A stretch of DNA of 64,000 nucleotides from Symbiodinium natans (Eukaryota > Sar > Dinophyceae > Suessiales > Symbiodiniaceae), in contig CAJNDS010000203.1 of the NCBI GenBank assembly GCA_905221605.1, forward strand, positions 1 to 64,000, read 5' to 3'. The notes below the pieces were generated by a model that ran no database searches, was not told the origin of the DNA, and worked only from the letters and a program-made list of their open reading frames with translations. The translations under genes were made by a program, and so were the position numbers. Positions within the stretch are counted from its first letter, which is position 1. Each line of letters starts with the position of its first letter. Shown in pieces: positions 31,739 through 41,706 of the stretch.

Positions 31739-33922
31739 CAAGGTTTCAGGGACGTCCTTTCTGGTATCACTGTCGACACAGGCAGCCCCCCCCCCAGCCT
31801 CGGCTGCCTCATCAACTGCTTTCTCCTCCTTTGAGCCACCTGCGCGCAGCGTGATGTCACCATCCTCCTCCCAAACATCCGAGCCGGACTCATCGGCCTC
31901 GGACGCATCATCGGCGGATTCGTCCTCGGCTTCAGGGACGTTCTCTCCATCACCGTCGACACAGGCAGCCTCTCCAGCCTCGGCTGCCTCATCAACTGCT
32001 TTGTTCTCCTTTGAGCCACCTGGATGCAGCGTGACGTCACCATCCTCCTCGCAAACATCCGAGCCGAACTCATCGGCCTCGGATGCATCATCGGCGGATT
32101 CGCCCTCGGCTTCAGGCACGTTCTCTCCAGCATCACCGTCGACACAGGCAGCCTCTCCAGCCTCCGCTGCCTCATCAACTGCTTTGTTCTCCTTTGAGCC
32201 ACCTGCATGCAGCGTGACGTCACCATCCTCCTCCCAAACATCCGAGCCGGACTCATCGGCCTCGGACGCATCATCGGCGGATTCGTCCTCGGCTTCAGGG
32301 ACGTTCTCTCCAGCATCACCGTCGACACAGGCAGCCTCTCCAGTCTCCGCTGCCTCGTCAACTGCTTTGTTCTCCTTTGAGCCACCTGGATGCAGCGTGA
32401 CGTCACCATCCTCCTCCCAAACATCCGAGCCGGACTCATCGGCCTCGGACGCATCATCGGCGGATTCGTCCTCGGCTTCAGGGACGTTCTCTCCATCACC
32501 GTCGACACAGGCAGCCTCTCCAGCCTCGGCTGCCTCGTCAACTGTTTTGTTCTCCTTTGAGCCACCTGGATGCAGCGTGACGTCACCATCCTCCTCGCAA
32601 ACATCCGAGCCGGACTCATCGGCCTCGGATGCATCATCGGCGGATTCGCCCTCGGCTTCAGGCACGTTCTCTCCAGCATCACCGTCGACACAGGCAGCCT
32701 CTCCAACCTCGGCTGCCTCATCAACTGCTTTGTTCTCCTTTGAGCCACCTGGATGCAGCGTAACGTCACCATCCTCCTCGCAAACATCCGAGCCGGACTC
32801 ATCGGCCTCGGATGCATCATCGGCGGATTCGTCCTCGGCTTCAGGGACGTTCTCTCCAGCATCACCGTCGACACAGGCAGCCTCTCCAGCATGGGCTGTC
32901 TCATCAACTGCTTGGTCCTGCTTTGAACCACGGGCAATGTCGTTCTCTAGCCCATGATCTGCGTTGTTCTGTCGGCCCTCGGCCGAACCAACCTCCTGCG
33001 CACCATCGCACTCTTTGTTGTGCAGGGAACCAGCTTTGCCCGCATCCGGAGGCGCGTCGGCCTCAGATGCATCGTCTTCCTCCTCCTCCTCCTCATAGCT
33101 GTACTCCGACCCTGAACAGTCTCCCCTTAGCTCCTCTTCAGAACCCTCCACATCGGCAGAGCCTTGTGACGAATACTCATCTGAGTACTCGTCGTACTCG
33201 TCCCCCTCCTCATCCTCTTCGGGGGCCGTGACTTCTTCGCCCCGGTCATCCGATCCGGACTCGTCTGAGTACTTCTCCTCATCCTCTGTTGCGCAGTCTG
33301 ACGCATCGACCTTTACATCTTCCTCCTCCTCCTCATAGCTGTACCCCTCCGATCCGGAGTACTCGTCGCATGCTTCATCACATGCACGACGTGGCTTCGC
33401 CTCCCTACCTTCTGCATCTGAGCCCTGTGACGAGTACTCATCTGAGTACTCGTCGTACTCGTCCTGGGCACTGTCTTCTTCGCCCCTGTCATCCGATCCA
33501 GACTCGTCTGAGTACTCCTCCTCCTCTGCTGCAAGCCCCACATCAATGTCCACCTGGGCATCCTCTGTTGATTGCCTCTCCTCCAACCCTTCAGATCCAG
33601 TCCCCGCAGGGTCACAACGACCATCTTCGCTCGCGCTGGTTCGGGTCAAGGATCCGCTGAAGGCCGGTGAGCCCTCGGGGCTTCGACGTGCCTCTCCACA
33701 AGTCGAATCCTGATGGGTTGGCAAAAGCAACTTCTTCGAGTTCTCAGAACCCCAACAGCGATGATGATGATGCTGGCGCTCCTCGCAAAGCTGTTCAACC
33801 TTGTCCAGCCCAAATCCTTCGAAACAGGATCCTGGCATTTCTATCTTTGCTTTGCGCCGCGCCAGTACATTTCCGAGTGAAGCACGATTCGTGGAAACGG
33901 GAAAATCGTCGCACGGCGCCAT
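31739..33922 (-). CDS. Acidic-repeat protein A7, own ATG and 61-residue units
   Basis: The first in-frame ATG is at 33922; the 24 bases upstream open only on TTG. The N-terminal 160 or so residues are unique: APCDDFPVSTNRASLGNVLA, a HHHH run, and GTGSEGLEERQSTEDAQVDI. The acidic head is doubled (two DEYDEYSDEYSSQGS blocks). It is followed by six units of the 61-residue type (SKENKAVDEAAEAGEAACVD, GENVPEAEDESADDASEADE, SGSDVWEEDGDVTLHPGG) with no 72-type unit. The G tract is 10 nt and the frame ends AACVDSDTRKDVPETL, in phase with Z. No X1-Y-X leader precedes it. It is thus the best candidate for an A gene with a self-contained start, or for the ancestral form. Confidence 0.7.
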
Positions 33923-34449
33923 GAAATGAAGCTCTCTCACAGGCAAGGTCTCCTACGATTGTCACTCAGAACCCGAGCAAGTACTTCCTGCGTGTTTTAT
34001 TTTTGATGAATGAAATTAACGAAAACAAGGAGTCTGACTACCATTCAGAACGTGCCGAAGTGTGTGAGAGGCTCTTTGAGCACAAAGAAAGCAAAATCCA
34101 GTGACAATCTGCAACAATGAGCAGCATCTGTGCAAGAGGTGCTTCCCACGATGCCCTCTTCCGGACCCTTTTGCATCGAGGGAAGCGTCGCCGTCAGGCT
34201 TGGTCAGCTTCAAGCCAGAGGTTGGACAAAGCCGCTAATCGCAGTATCTTTGATACTACGTTTTGTCACTTTGATTTGTTTTTTTGCCGTGAGGCCGGGC
34301 TGCATTGCCGGCTTCTGTGCGTGCGTGCGGGGTAAGCCCCGCCCGCTCTTGGGCTACGGTGGCTGCGAGGCCATAGTACATCTTACTTGTATCACATCCA
34401 CAATGGATTGTGCCAGGCCTGCCTACAAAGATGCGAAGAGACGGTCGTC
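33923..34449. other. No gene recognised
   Basis: Only short frames occur, without paralogue support, between the start of A7 and the end of C3. Confidence 0.5.
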
Positions 34450-34662
34450 TCAATTGACATTTTTGTCGAACCGTGTCAGCCGCTGGCTGAGCTCGATTCT
34501 CAAAGCTTTAAAGTACTTTCCTTCGGAGTCATCAGACTCGTCGTTCTCAAACCTGCTCATGGGCTCTTCTCGCCATCTCATCTGTGACCTGATCAAACTG
34601 TCAGGGAAAGTTCTCTCCGTCGACAAGCCCGTAACCCCACCCGCCCCACCCTCCACCTGCAA
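34450..34662 (-). CDS. C3, C-terminal exon
   Basis: The end of this frame (RFENDESDDSEGKYFKALRI) aligns with the C-termini of C1 and C2 (LFENGEGEDADRNYFAAL). It follows a CCCTGACAG acceptor candidate near 34605. A stop follows RFDKNVN. It is the most diverged copy of this module, which suggests the motif is functionally constrained. Confidence 0.5.
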   Translation of the reverse strand: MQVEGGAGGVTGLSTERTFPDSLIRSQMRWREEPMSRFENDESDDSEGKYFKALRIELSQRLTRFDKNVN

Positions 34663-34783
34663 CAGGAACCCAGGAATCCCGACTTATTGGACTTCGGTAT
34701 GAATCCAGCAACTCGCAATGCTAACTTGAGAAGACATGTAATGCCAAATTTCATCAGGCAGTTCTGGTTTCCGATTTTTGGAA

Positions 34784-34807
34784 GGGGGGGGGGGGGGGGG
34801 GGGGGGG
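34784..34807. repeat. G24 homopolymer
   Basis: 24 uninterrupted G on the plus strand, followed by a further G-rich stretch to about 34832. It lies between the two C3 exons, in the presumed intron. Confidence 0.95.
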
Positions 34808-34868
34808 CAAGGTGGAGGGGGGAGGTGGGGGATTCAAGCAAGCCTGCTCCAAGCTTCATCCGAACATC

Positions 34869-35325
34869 TTACAAACCAAGTTTGAGCCAAGCCACCTCCA
34901 CAGGCTTCGGGCTGTAGACTGGACATGCGCCACCATCGCCCACAGGTGGAGTACTCCCGTTGCAGGAGCTTGGCACTGTACCGGTGGAGCCCGTTCGAGC
35001 AATGCGGCCTTGCTTGTTATGCTTGCTATGCTTGCTATGCTTTCCTTGCTTGCTGGGGGCTGGCTGGTCATCAGCCGCGGTGCTGTGCCTGCGATGCTTG
35101 TGTTGGATCTCACTCTGGTGGTGATGCCTTGCAGATCGGGGGGCATTCTGATTTGCCTGGGCTGCGCGCTTCATCGGCTCGGCATGTCTGTCCAGGTTGC
35201 CTTCGGAGGCAGCGCTGACTGCGCTGACTGCGAAGCTGGAGCTCGGCACTGGTGCTGGCTTAGCGTCTGCTGAGGTCTTGCTGGAAGTTGCCGAACCAGC
35301 AGGACCTGACTGCGTTGCTGGAAGG
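34869..35325 (-). CDS. C3, main exon (diverged family C copy)
   Basis: From about 35310 the frame reads SGPAGSATSSKTSADAKPAP and then SSSFAVSAVSAAS, which aligns with the KPSGSATSSKTDAKP and QSSSFAEF segments of C2. A His/Lys/Ser-rich stretch (HSKHSKHNKQG) follows. The VRFSE core seen in C1 and C2 is not in this exon. The frame ends near 34869, close to the G24 tract, after which only the C-terminal exon is found. Together with C2 it forms a tandem pair on the minus strand. Confidence 0.45.
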
Positions 35326-35349
35326 TGAGAAATCTCTGGGACTCCGAAT

Positions 35350-38225
35350 TTCTGACGTCACTGATTTGGCACTAATTTGAACATGATGTCGTTGACGTCG
35401 CTGTAGTTTGTACAGACTTATGCAGCTGACAATGCCACTGGACACTGCAGAACTGGAGCAAAACTTGTATCAGATGATACCAGTACATGCGAGGTCTGTT
35501 TCAATGTCCAAGGAAGGCAGCTCTGAGGAGCGGGCCCTGTCTACGGGCTCAACGATGCGGGTCACGGCAGGAGGCATCACCATGGCCCTTTGGGCGTGCC
35601 TGCGATGTAAACCCCAGTCAGCGCTGGCTCAACCCTCGGCACCCAAGACATCTGACCTCTCACTCAGAACCGGACAGTCATGCCACCCCTCACATCAGGG
35701 TGGATCTGGCAACCATGTTGAAGACTAGCTAAATTTTCGCCTGCATGAAATGGCGGCAAGGACAAGCTGCAAGCACAAGCCTTGCGACATGTTGCGACCG
35801 CTGCGATCTGGAGTGTCTGTGTGACAGGCACTCCGGGACTGCCAATTTTGCGAAGTAGCTCGCGTCGAGGTTGGACAAAGCCGGGATTGTGGACAAAGCC
35901 GTAAATCGTGCGGCATCTTTGATGCCGCGACGTTGGGTATGGCAGATCTGTGCTGCCTGGTTCTGTGCGTGCATTAAAAAAATCCAGATATTTTGACAGG
36001 CCGCGGGATACCTTGTTCGGCTCCGCTCGCTGTTTCTTGTTTTTATTTTGGTGGCCGCACGGCTCACTTAAACATCCTGCAAGGCTTGGGCGGCATTCCT
36101 GCTGTCACTGTCACTATATATATATATATATATATATACATACATATACATAGTGTGCTTACTTGTACACATGTGTACATGCATGTATATGCATATGCTC
36201 TGTGTATTTGTATGTTTCCTTAAACATACGAGTGCATAAGACCTTCACCAAGCATAGGTGTACAATGGTATACATATGTACACGTATCCACTGCAATACA
36301 AAGCGCAAACTACACGATACAATTGCACACATATGCGTAATACATACATGCATACGTACGGTTCCATTCATTTCGTTTCGCTTCAGTACGCTTGCATTAC
36401 CAGACATCCTCACACTTGCGGACAGAGACAGATATGTGGGTATCCGACCCCTGGTCACGCGCGCATATACATATGTATGTGTACATGCATACGCCATTTC
36501 CCTGCTGCCCAGCCTGCAAGGGCAAGCGTCTTCTACATGGTAATCTAGAAACGAGACAAACGGTCATCCGGCTTCACTCCTTTGGAAGCCGACAGAGCTG
36601 GATTCAGCTTAATTTCAACACAACTGAAAATGACTGTAATTGACCATCAGCCTGAGCCGATTCTCAGCTCGATTCTCAGGGCTGCAAAGTAGTTCCGATC
36701 GGCATCCTCACCTTCGCCGTTTTCGAACAAATAGTAGGCACGTTCCAGAACCCGTCTTTCAAAGTTCTGCTCCGGGCCCTCCTTGGAAGTCCTCCTCGCC
36801 TTCTTTCCAGTGACCTCAAGTTTTGGAGACTCAATCCAGAGCACCCCCTGTCCCCCTCCATTCGCAAAAAGACTAGTTAAGCGCCTACAACGCTTGCTGT
36901 TAGTATTGAATTTCCAAGCTGCCTCAAACGAGTGCTGGGCGGACGCCCCGTAGACTTTATCTACGCCACCAGCGCTGGTGCTGCTACTGGCTGGGTCACC
37001 TGCGGGCGCTGTGCTGGAGGCGTTTTTTCGCTTCCTTTGGCCCTGCCTGTCATGCCTGTCATGATCATGCGAATCATGCTGATCACTCGCATGGCTCTTG
37101 CTGACGGCCCCGTTGACGGCCGCGCCCTGCTCACTGCCGGCTGCGTTGCCGTGCTGGACCTGGGGATTGTTCCGGGGCCTACTTGGCATGCTTTGTTGAT
37201 TCCTTTCATGTTCGGAATCAATAGGTCCAATAGGTGAGTGCTGGATTGTCTTGCTTGTGGGTGGGGCGCTGTCTGCCGCAAACAGAAAGTTGGAGAGGTT
37301 CTGCGGCGGCTGACAGCCTTCGGCTTTCTGTGGGGACGAAGCGGCGTCGACTGCGGAGCTCTCAGATGGCTGGAAGAACAGGAACTCCGCAAAGCTCGAG
37401 CTCTGCGTTGGTGCAGTTGGTACTGGTTTGGCATCGGTCTTGCTGGAAGTTGCTGATCCAGAAGGCTTTGGCTTCGGGCTTGGCGGACGGGACGTCTTTG
37501 CTCGGCCTGTGCTCACCTTGTCAGATTCTGAGCCTTCAATGACTTCAATGGGCATGGGCCTCGGGCTGATGTCCAGCTGCTCGATCGCTTCAGAGAACCG
37601 CACCATCTTCTGGGGTCTGGGTCGGCTGGCATCCCTAAGAACCGGCATCAGAGATTGAGAAGATCTTGCTGCGGAGGGCATTGAGGATACACTGGCCGAG
37701 GCATTCCTGAAGGCGCCATTTGTGCTCACTGTCACCTCGGTCGCTGGATGAAAGGGTGCCTGGAACGGGGGACAGCCCTCCAGCGCCCTGTGGTTCCATG
37801 CCACTTCGCGCTTCAGCAAAGGGTGGCTCTGCTCTGCTGGTAGATCTTGAGAGCGTGCATGCTGCCTCCGGCGAGCATCAGCCGCTGGCTTCGCAGCCTG
37901 GCTCGTGGGGGCTCGGTACTTGTTGTCTTCCCTACTTTTTCGGTGTGTGGGGGGGGGGGAGTTCCTACGTTCCTGAAGAGGCTTTTGGAGGCTACGTCAC
38001 AACAGCAGGTGCTCGGACACAAAACTTAAACCCACAAGTGCAAAGCTTCCTGAACCCCAATGGAAGTCCTGAAGGAATCTCTTGCTTCTTGTTCTTTGGG
38101 GGGGGGGGGTCCGGTTAGACTCCCCTCAATCGCCCAACCTCAGCCGGAGTTTCTGCGGAGAGCGGACGGTTCTCGAGAGCGCCCTCGGCGTCCTCAACAT
38201 CATTACTTGAAGCCTCTGCTCGCAC
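35350..38225. repeat. Segmental duplication, copy 2 (pairs with 2047-4980)
   Basis: It contains C2 and the C-terminal module of B2. A short TA tract lies at 36113-36137, and the following 36140-36480 is degenerate TA/CA-rich sequence in place of the GT array of copy 1. Confidence 0.85.
36647..37931 (-). CDS. Family C protein C2 (intact paralogue)
   Basis: The exon probably begins after GAAAAAGTAG at about 37931, as in C1. The frame is open from there to the stop at 36647. It includes SREDNKYRAP-type basic sequence, the core VLRDASRPRPQKMVRFSEAI with the K-M-V-R-F docking-like motif, the segment QSSSFAEFLFFQPSE and a basic GQRKRKN patch. The conserved region VDKVYGASAQHSFEAAWKF and the C-terminus NFERRVLERAYYLFENGEGE complete it. 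Unlike C1 the last two parts are in one frame, so C2 is the better model for the family. PP1 binding is inferred from the motif only. B2 ends about 180 bp upstream on the same strand. Confidence 0.6.
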
Positions 38226-40820
38226 TCCGGCACCTGCTGTCCCTGCTGTCGGCACTCCCGGAGGTGGAATTGTCGACGCTCCTGGGCCTGTTCCGGGAGT
38301 GGTGGCCGCTGCCGGGGGGGTGCTGGGCACTCCAGTGCCTCGAGGCTGACCTGGAGTCGTCTTTGCTCCTGGTTGTCCTTCCTTACCTCCGGAGTCATCA
38401 CCTGCAGGAATGGTGCCTGTGCCTGGAACCGTCGGCGCTCCAAAGGGTGTAAGGCTCGGAACCGTTGATGCTGCTGGGGGCGTGCTGGGCACTCCAGTGC
38501 CTCGAGGCTGACCTGGAGTCGTCTTTGCTCCTGGCTGTCCTTCCTTACCTCCGGAGTCATCACCTGCAGGAATGGTGCCTGTGCCTGGAACCGTCGGCGC
38601 TCCAAAGGGTGTAAGGCTCGGAACCGTTGATGCTGCTGGGGGCGTGCTGGGCACTCCAGTGCCTCGAGGCTGACCTGGAGTCGTCTTTGCTCCTGGTTGT
38701 CCTTCCTTACCTCCGGAGTCATCACATGCAGGAATGGTGCCTGTGCCTGGAACCGTCGGCGCTCCAAAGGGTGTAAGGCTCGGAACCGTTGATGCTGCTG
38801 GGGGCGTGCTGGGCACTCCAATTGCTCCAGGCTGACCTGGAGTCGTCTTTGCTCCTGGTTGTCCTTCCTTACCTCCGGAGTCATCACCTGCAGGATTGGT
38901 GCCTGTGCCTGGAACCGTCAGTGCTCCAACGGGTGCAAGGCCCAGAACTGTTGATGCTGCTGGGGGCGTGCTGGGCACTCCAGTGCCTCGAGACGGACCT
39001 GGAGTCGTCTTTGCTCCTGGTTGTCCTTCCTTACCTCCGGAGTCATCACCTGCAGGATTGGTGCCTGTGCCTGGAACCGTCGGTGCTCCAACGGGTGTGA
39101 GGCCCGGAACCGTTGATGCTGCCGGGGGCGTGCTGGGCACTCCAATTCCCCCAGGCTGACCTGGAGTCGTCTTTGCTCCTGGTTGTCCTTCTTTACCTCC
39201 GGAGTCATCACCTGCAGGATTGGTGCCTATGCCTGGAACCGTCGGTGCTCCAACGGGTGTGAGGCCCGGAACCGTTGATGCTGCCGGGGGCGTGCTGGGC
39301 ACTCCAATTCCCCCAGGCTGACCTGGAGTCGTCTTTGCTCCTGGTTGTCCTTCCTGACCTCCGGAGTCATCATCTGCAGGATTGGTGCCTGTGCCTGGAA
39401 CCGTCGGTGCTCCAACGGGTGTAAGGCTCGGAACCGTTGATGCTGCTGGGGGCGTGCTGGGCACTCCAGTGCCTTCAGGCCGACCTGGAGCCGTCTTTGC
39501 TCCTGGTTGTCCTTCCATACCTCCGGAATCATCACCTGCAGGATTGGTGCCTGTGCCTGGAACCGTCGGTGCTCCAAAGGGTGTAAGGCCCGGAACAAGT
39601 GATGCTGCTGGGGGCGTGCTGGGCACTCCAATTCCTCCAGGCTGACCTGGAGTCGTCTTTGCTCCTTGTTCTTCCTTACCTCCGGAGTCATCACCTGCAG
39701 GATTGGTGCCTGTGCCTGGAACCGTCGGTGCTCCAACGGGTGTGAGGCCCGGAACCGTTGATGCTGATGGGGGCGTGCTGGGCACTCCAATTCCCCCAGG
39801 CTGACCTGGAGTCGTCTTTGCTCCTGGTTGTCCTTCCTTACCTCCGGAGTCATCACCTGCAGGATTGGTGCCTGTGCCTGGAACTGTCGGCGCTCCAAAG
39901 GGTGTAAGGCTTGATGCTGCTGGGGGCGTGCTGGGCACTCCAGTGCCTCCAGGCTGACCTGGAGCCGTCTTTGCTCCTGGTTGTCCTTCCTTACCTCCGG
40001 AATCATCACCTGCAGGATTGGTGCCTGTGCCTGGAACCGTCAGTGCTCCAAAGGGTGTAAGGCCCGGAACAAGTGATGCTGCTGGGGGCGTGCTGGGCGC
40101 TCCAATTCCTCCAGGCTGACCTGGAGTCGTCTTTGCTCCTTGTCCTTCCTTACCTCCGCAGTCATCACCTGCAGGAATGGTGCCTGTGCCTGGAACCGTC
40201 GGCGCTCCAAAGGGTGTAAGGCCCGGAACAAGTGATGCTGCTGGGGGCGTGCTGGGCACTCCAATTCCTCCAGGCTGACCTGGAGTCGTCTTTGCTCCTT
40301 GTCCTTCCTTACCTCCGCAGTCATCACCTGCAGGATTGGTGCCTGTGCCTGGAACCGTCGGCGCTCCAAAGGGTGTAAGGCCCGGAACAAGTGATGCTGC
40401 TGGGGGCGTGCTGGGCACTCCAATTCCTCCAGGCTGACCTGGAGTCGTCTTTGCTCCTTGTCCTTCCTTACCTCCGCAGTCATCACCTGCAGGATTGGTG
40501 CCTGTGCCTGGAACCGTCGGCGCTCCAAAGAATGTAAGGCCCGGAGCCGTTGATGCTGCTGGGGGCGTGCTGGGCTCTCCGGTACCTCCACAGCCACCTG
40601 CTGCAGGCTGACTCGGAATCGTCGGCTCTCCCGGTGGTGGAAGGGTCGACGCTCCTGGGCCTGTGCCCGGAATGGTGGATACTGCGGGGGGAGCGTTGGG
40701 CACTCCGGAGCCGTCACCTGCAAGCTGACCTGGAATTGTCTTTGTTCCTGGTGCTCCTCCGCTCTCGATCCCGGAGCCACCACCTGCGGGAATAGGGGAG
40801 TTTCGCAAGGCCAGCGACAT
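38115..40820 (-). CDS. B2: Pro/Gly/Thr 54-residue repeat protein (901 aa)
   Basis: A true ATG at 40820 opens 901 codons. After a short N-terminus with looser Pro/Gly sequence come fourteen units of 54 residues (162 nt): KTTPGQPGGIGVPSTPPAAS, TVPGLTPVGAPTVPGTGTNP and AGDDSGGKEGQPGA. A few units have lost one or two codons. The protein has no aromatic core and resembles disordered, possibly O-glycosylated matrix or wall proteins in texture only. No signal peptide is visible at this start, but leader exons lie at 41.45-41.71 kb and a domain-like exon at 41.0-41.4 kb, so the ATG may be internal. The last part (GVRAEASSNDVEDAEGALEN) is module X and is the same as in B1. Confidence 0.7.
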   Translation of the reverse strand: MSLALRNSPIPAGGGSGIESGGAPGTKTIPGQLAGDGSGVPNAPPAVSTIPGTGPGASTLPPPGEPTIPSQPAAGGCGGTGEPSTPPAASTAPGLTFFGAPTVPGTGTNPAGDDCGGKEGQGAKTTPGQPGGIGVPSTPPAASLVPGLTPFGAPTVPGTGTNPAGDDCGGKEGQGAKTTPGQPGGIGVPSTPPAASLVPGLTPFGAPTVPGTGTIPAGDDCGGKEGQGAKTTPGQPGGIGAPSTPPAASLVPGLTPFGALTVPGTGTNPAGDDSGGKEGQPGAKTAPGQPGGTGVPSTPPAASSLTPFGAPTVPGTGTNPAGDDSGGKEGQPGAKTTPGQPGGIGVPSTPPSASTVPGLTPVGAPTVPGTGTNPAGDDSGGKEEQGAKTTPGQPGGIGVPSTPPAASLVPGLTPFGAPTVPGTGTNPAGDDSGGMEGQPGAKTAPGRPEGTGVPSTPPAASTVPSLTPVGAPTVPGTGTNPADDDSGGQEGQPGAKTTPGQPGGIGVPSTPPAASTVPGLTPVGAPTVPGIGTNPAGDDSGGKEGQPGAKTTPGQPGGIGVPSTPPAASTVPGLTPVGAPTVPGTGTNPAGDDSGGKEGQPGAKTTPGPSRGTGVPSTPPAASTVLGLAPVGALTVPGTGTNPAGDDSGGKEGQPGAKTTPGQPGAIGVPSTPPAASTVPSLTPFGAPTVPGTGTIPACDDSGGKEGQPGAKTTPGQPRGTGVPSTPPAASTVPSLTPFGAPTVPGTGTIPAGDDSGGKEGQPGAKTTPGQPRGTGVPSTPPAASTVPSLTPFGAPTVPGTGTIPAGDDSGGKEGQPGAKTTPGQPRGTGVPSTPPAAATTPGTGPGASTIPPPGVPTAGTAGAGVRAEASSNDVEDAEGALENRPLSAETPAEVGRLRGV

Positions 40821-40951
40821 CGGTTCGAAGATTTAAGCTTTCAACCGAGCTCACTCCCGTGCCTTCTGTAGTCATTTCTGGGTCCATCACCTTAGCTCTT
40901 CGTGAGTCTTGGTGCCTCTTTATATATAGATGTTCACATTTTTGTGGTCCT

Positions 40952-41410
40952 TCATGAACTGAACAAAGATATTGAAACAACAATTTTTAGAGACAGCCCA
41001 GTCACTGTGTACTTCTGGTGCACCGATTTGCCCTGCTGGTCCCGGGTGACCTGCCGAACCATTCGGGTTTGGGGCTGATCATTTGACTGTCGAAAGGACT
41101 TTCGAAAACCCTGTGAACCCTGAACACTATTTGAGCTAGGCAGTTTGACAGAAGAGTTTGTATTTACAGGTTGTGGGTCACATTGAGGATGGTCTTGGAG
41201 CTTCGATGTGAGATGGAAGGGTGTCAAGTGTATAACCACCCGTGAAAGGCAAGCAGAGGCCTCTACACCCTCCACTGCTTCGCGCGGTGGTGTTCCCGAC
41301 AGCATCTTCCCGTCCGGGTCGAAGTGCAACCAGTCCTGACTGTTGCACCAGTCTGAATTACTGAATGGCTTGCTTGTTGCAGGCCTCAGGAATGCTGGCA
41401 GTAGGTTTAA
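40952..41410 (-). CDS. Exon with a CADG/He_PIG-like motif upstream of B2
   Basis: One frame contains NSQDWLHFDPDGKMLSGTPP. The pattern W-L-x-F-D-P...L-S-G-T-P-P is typical of dystroglycan-type cadherin-like and putative Ig (He_PIG) repeats (family knowledge). Only this hallmark is seen, not a complete domain: the sequence after REAVEGVEAS does not show the usual beta-strand end. The rest (PVNTNSSVKLPSSNSVQGSQ) is polar. The boundaries are uncertain; AACAGTCAG just before GACTGG may be the acceptor. It lies between leader exons and B2 on the same strand, so it may be part of the B2 gene. If real it suggests an extracellular or surface product. Confidence 0.4.
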   Translation of the reverse strand, partial: LNLLPAFLRPATSKPFSNSDWCNSQDWLHFDPDGKMLSGTPPREAVEGVEASACLSRVVIHLTPFHLTSKLQDHPQCDPQPVNTNSSVKLPSSNSVQGSQGFRKSFRQSNDQPQTRMVRQVTRDQQGKSVHQKYTVTGLSLKIVVSISLFSS

Positions 41411-41444
41411 GGTCCCAACTTCCAACTCCATCCCACTCCCCTTC

Positions 41445-41706
41445 CCACCGACGCCGTGAGGCCTTCGCTGGAGCATCTGCAGATGTGGGGCAGAAGTGCT
41501 CTGCGGCGTCTTCTGCCTTTTCATGACCGGGGTTCTCCGGGTTAGGCGGTGCTGTGGTCAGGAGCATGCTCAGGACTTTCTGAAGGTGCAAATCTTAGCT
41601 CGTAGCTTCTGGACAGAAGGCGTTCCCCTTCCAATTGCCCAGCCTCAGCTGGAGTGCCTGCGGAGAGCGGCCGTAAGTTCTCGGGCAGGCCCTCGGCGTC
41701 CTGCAT
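41445..41706 (-). CDS. Leader exons X1 and Y upstream of B2
   Basis: X1 begins with the ATG at 41706 (MQDAEGLPENLRPL) and has the usual GQLEG end. The following GGGTAACG is changed to GGGGAACG, so both the stop and the GT donor candidate are lost. Y (41445-41545) reads NPGHEKAEDAAEHFCPTSAD and APAKASRRR, then CGGTGGGAA, a donor candidate. Their presence here links the B genes to the A genes through a common 5' leader. Confidence 0.45.
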
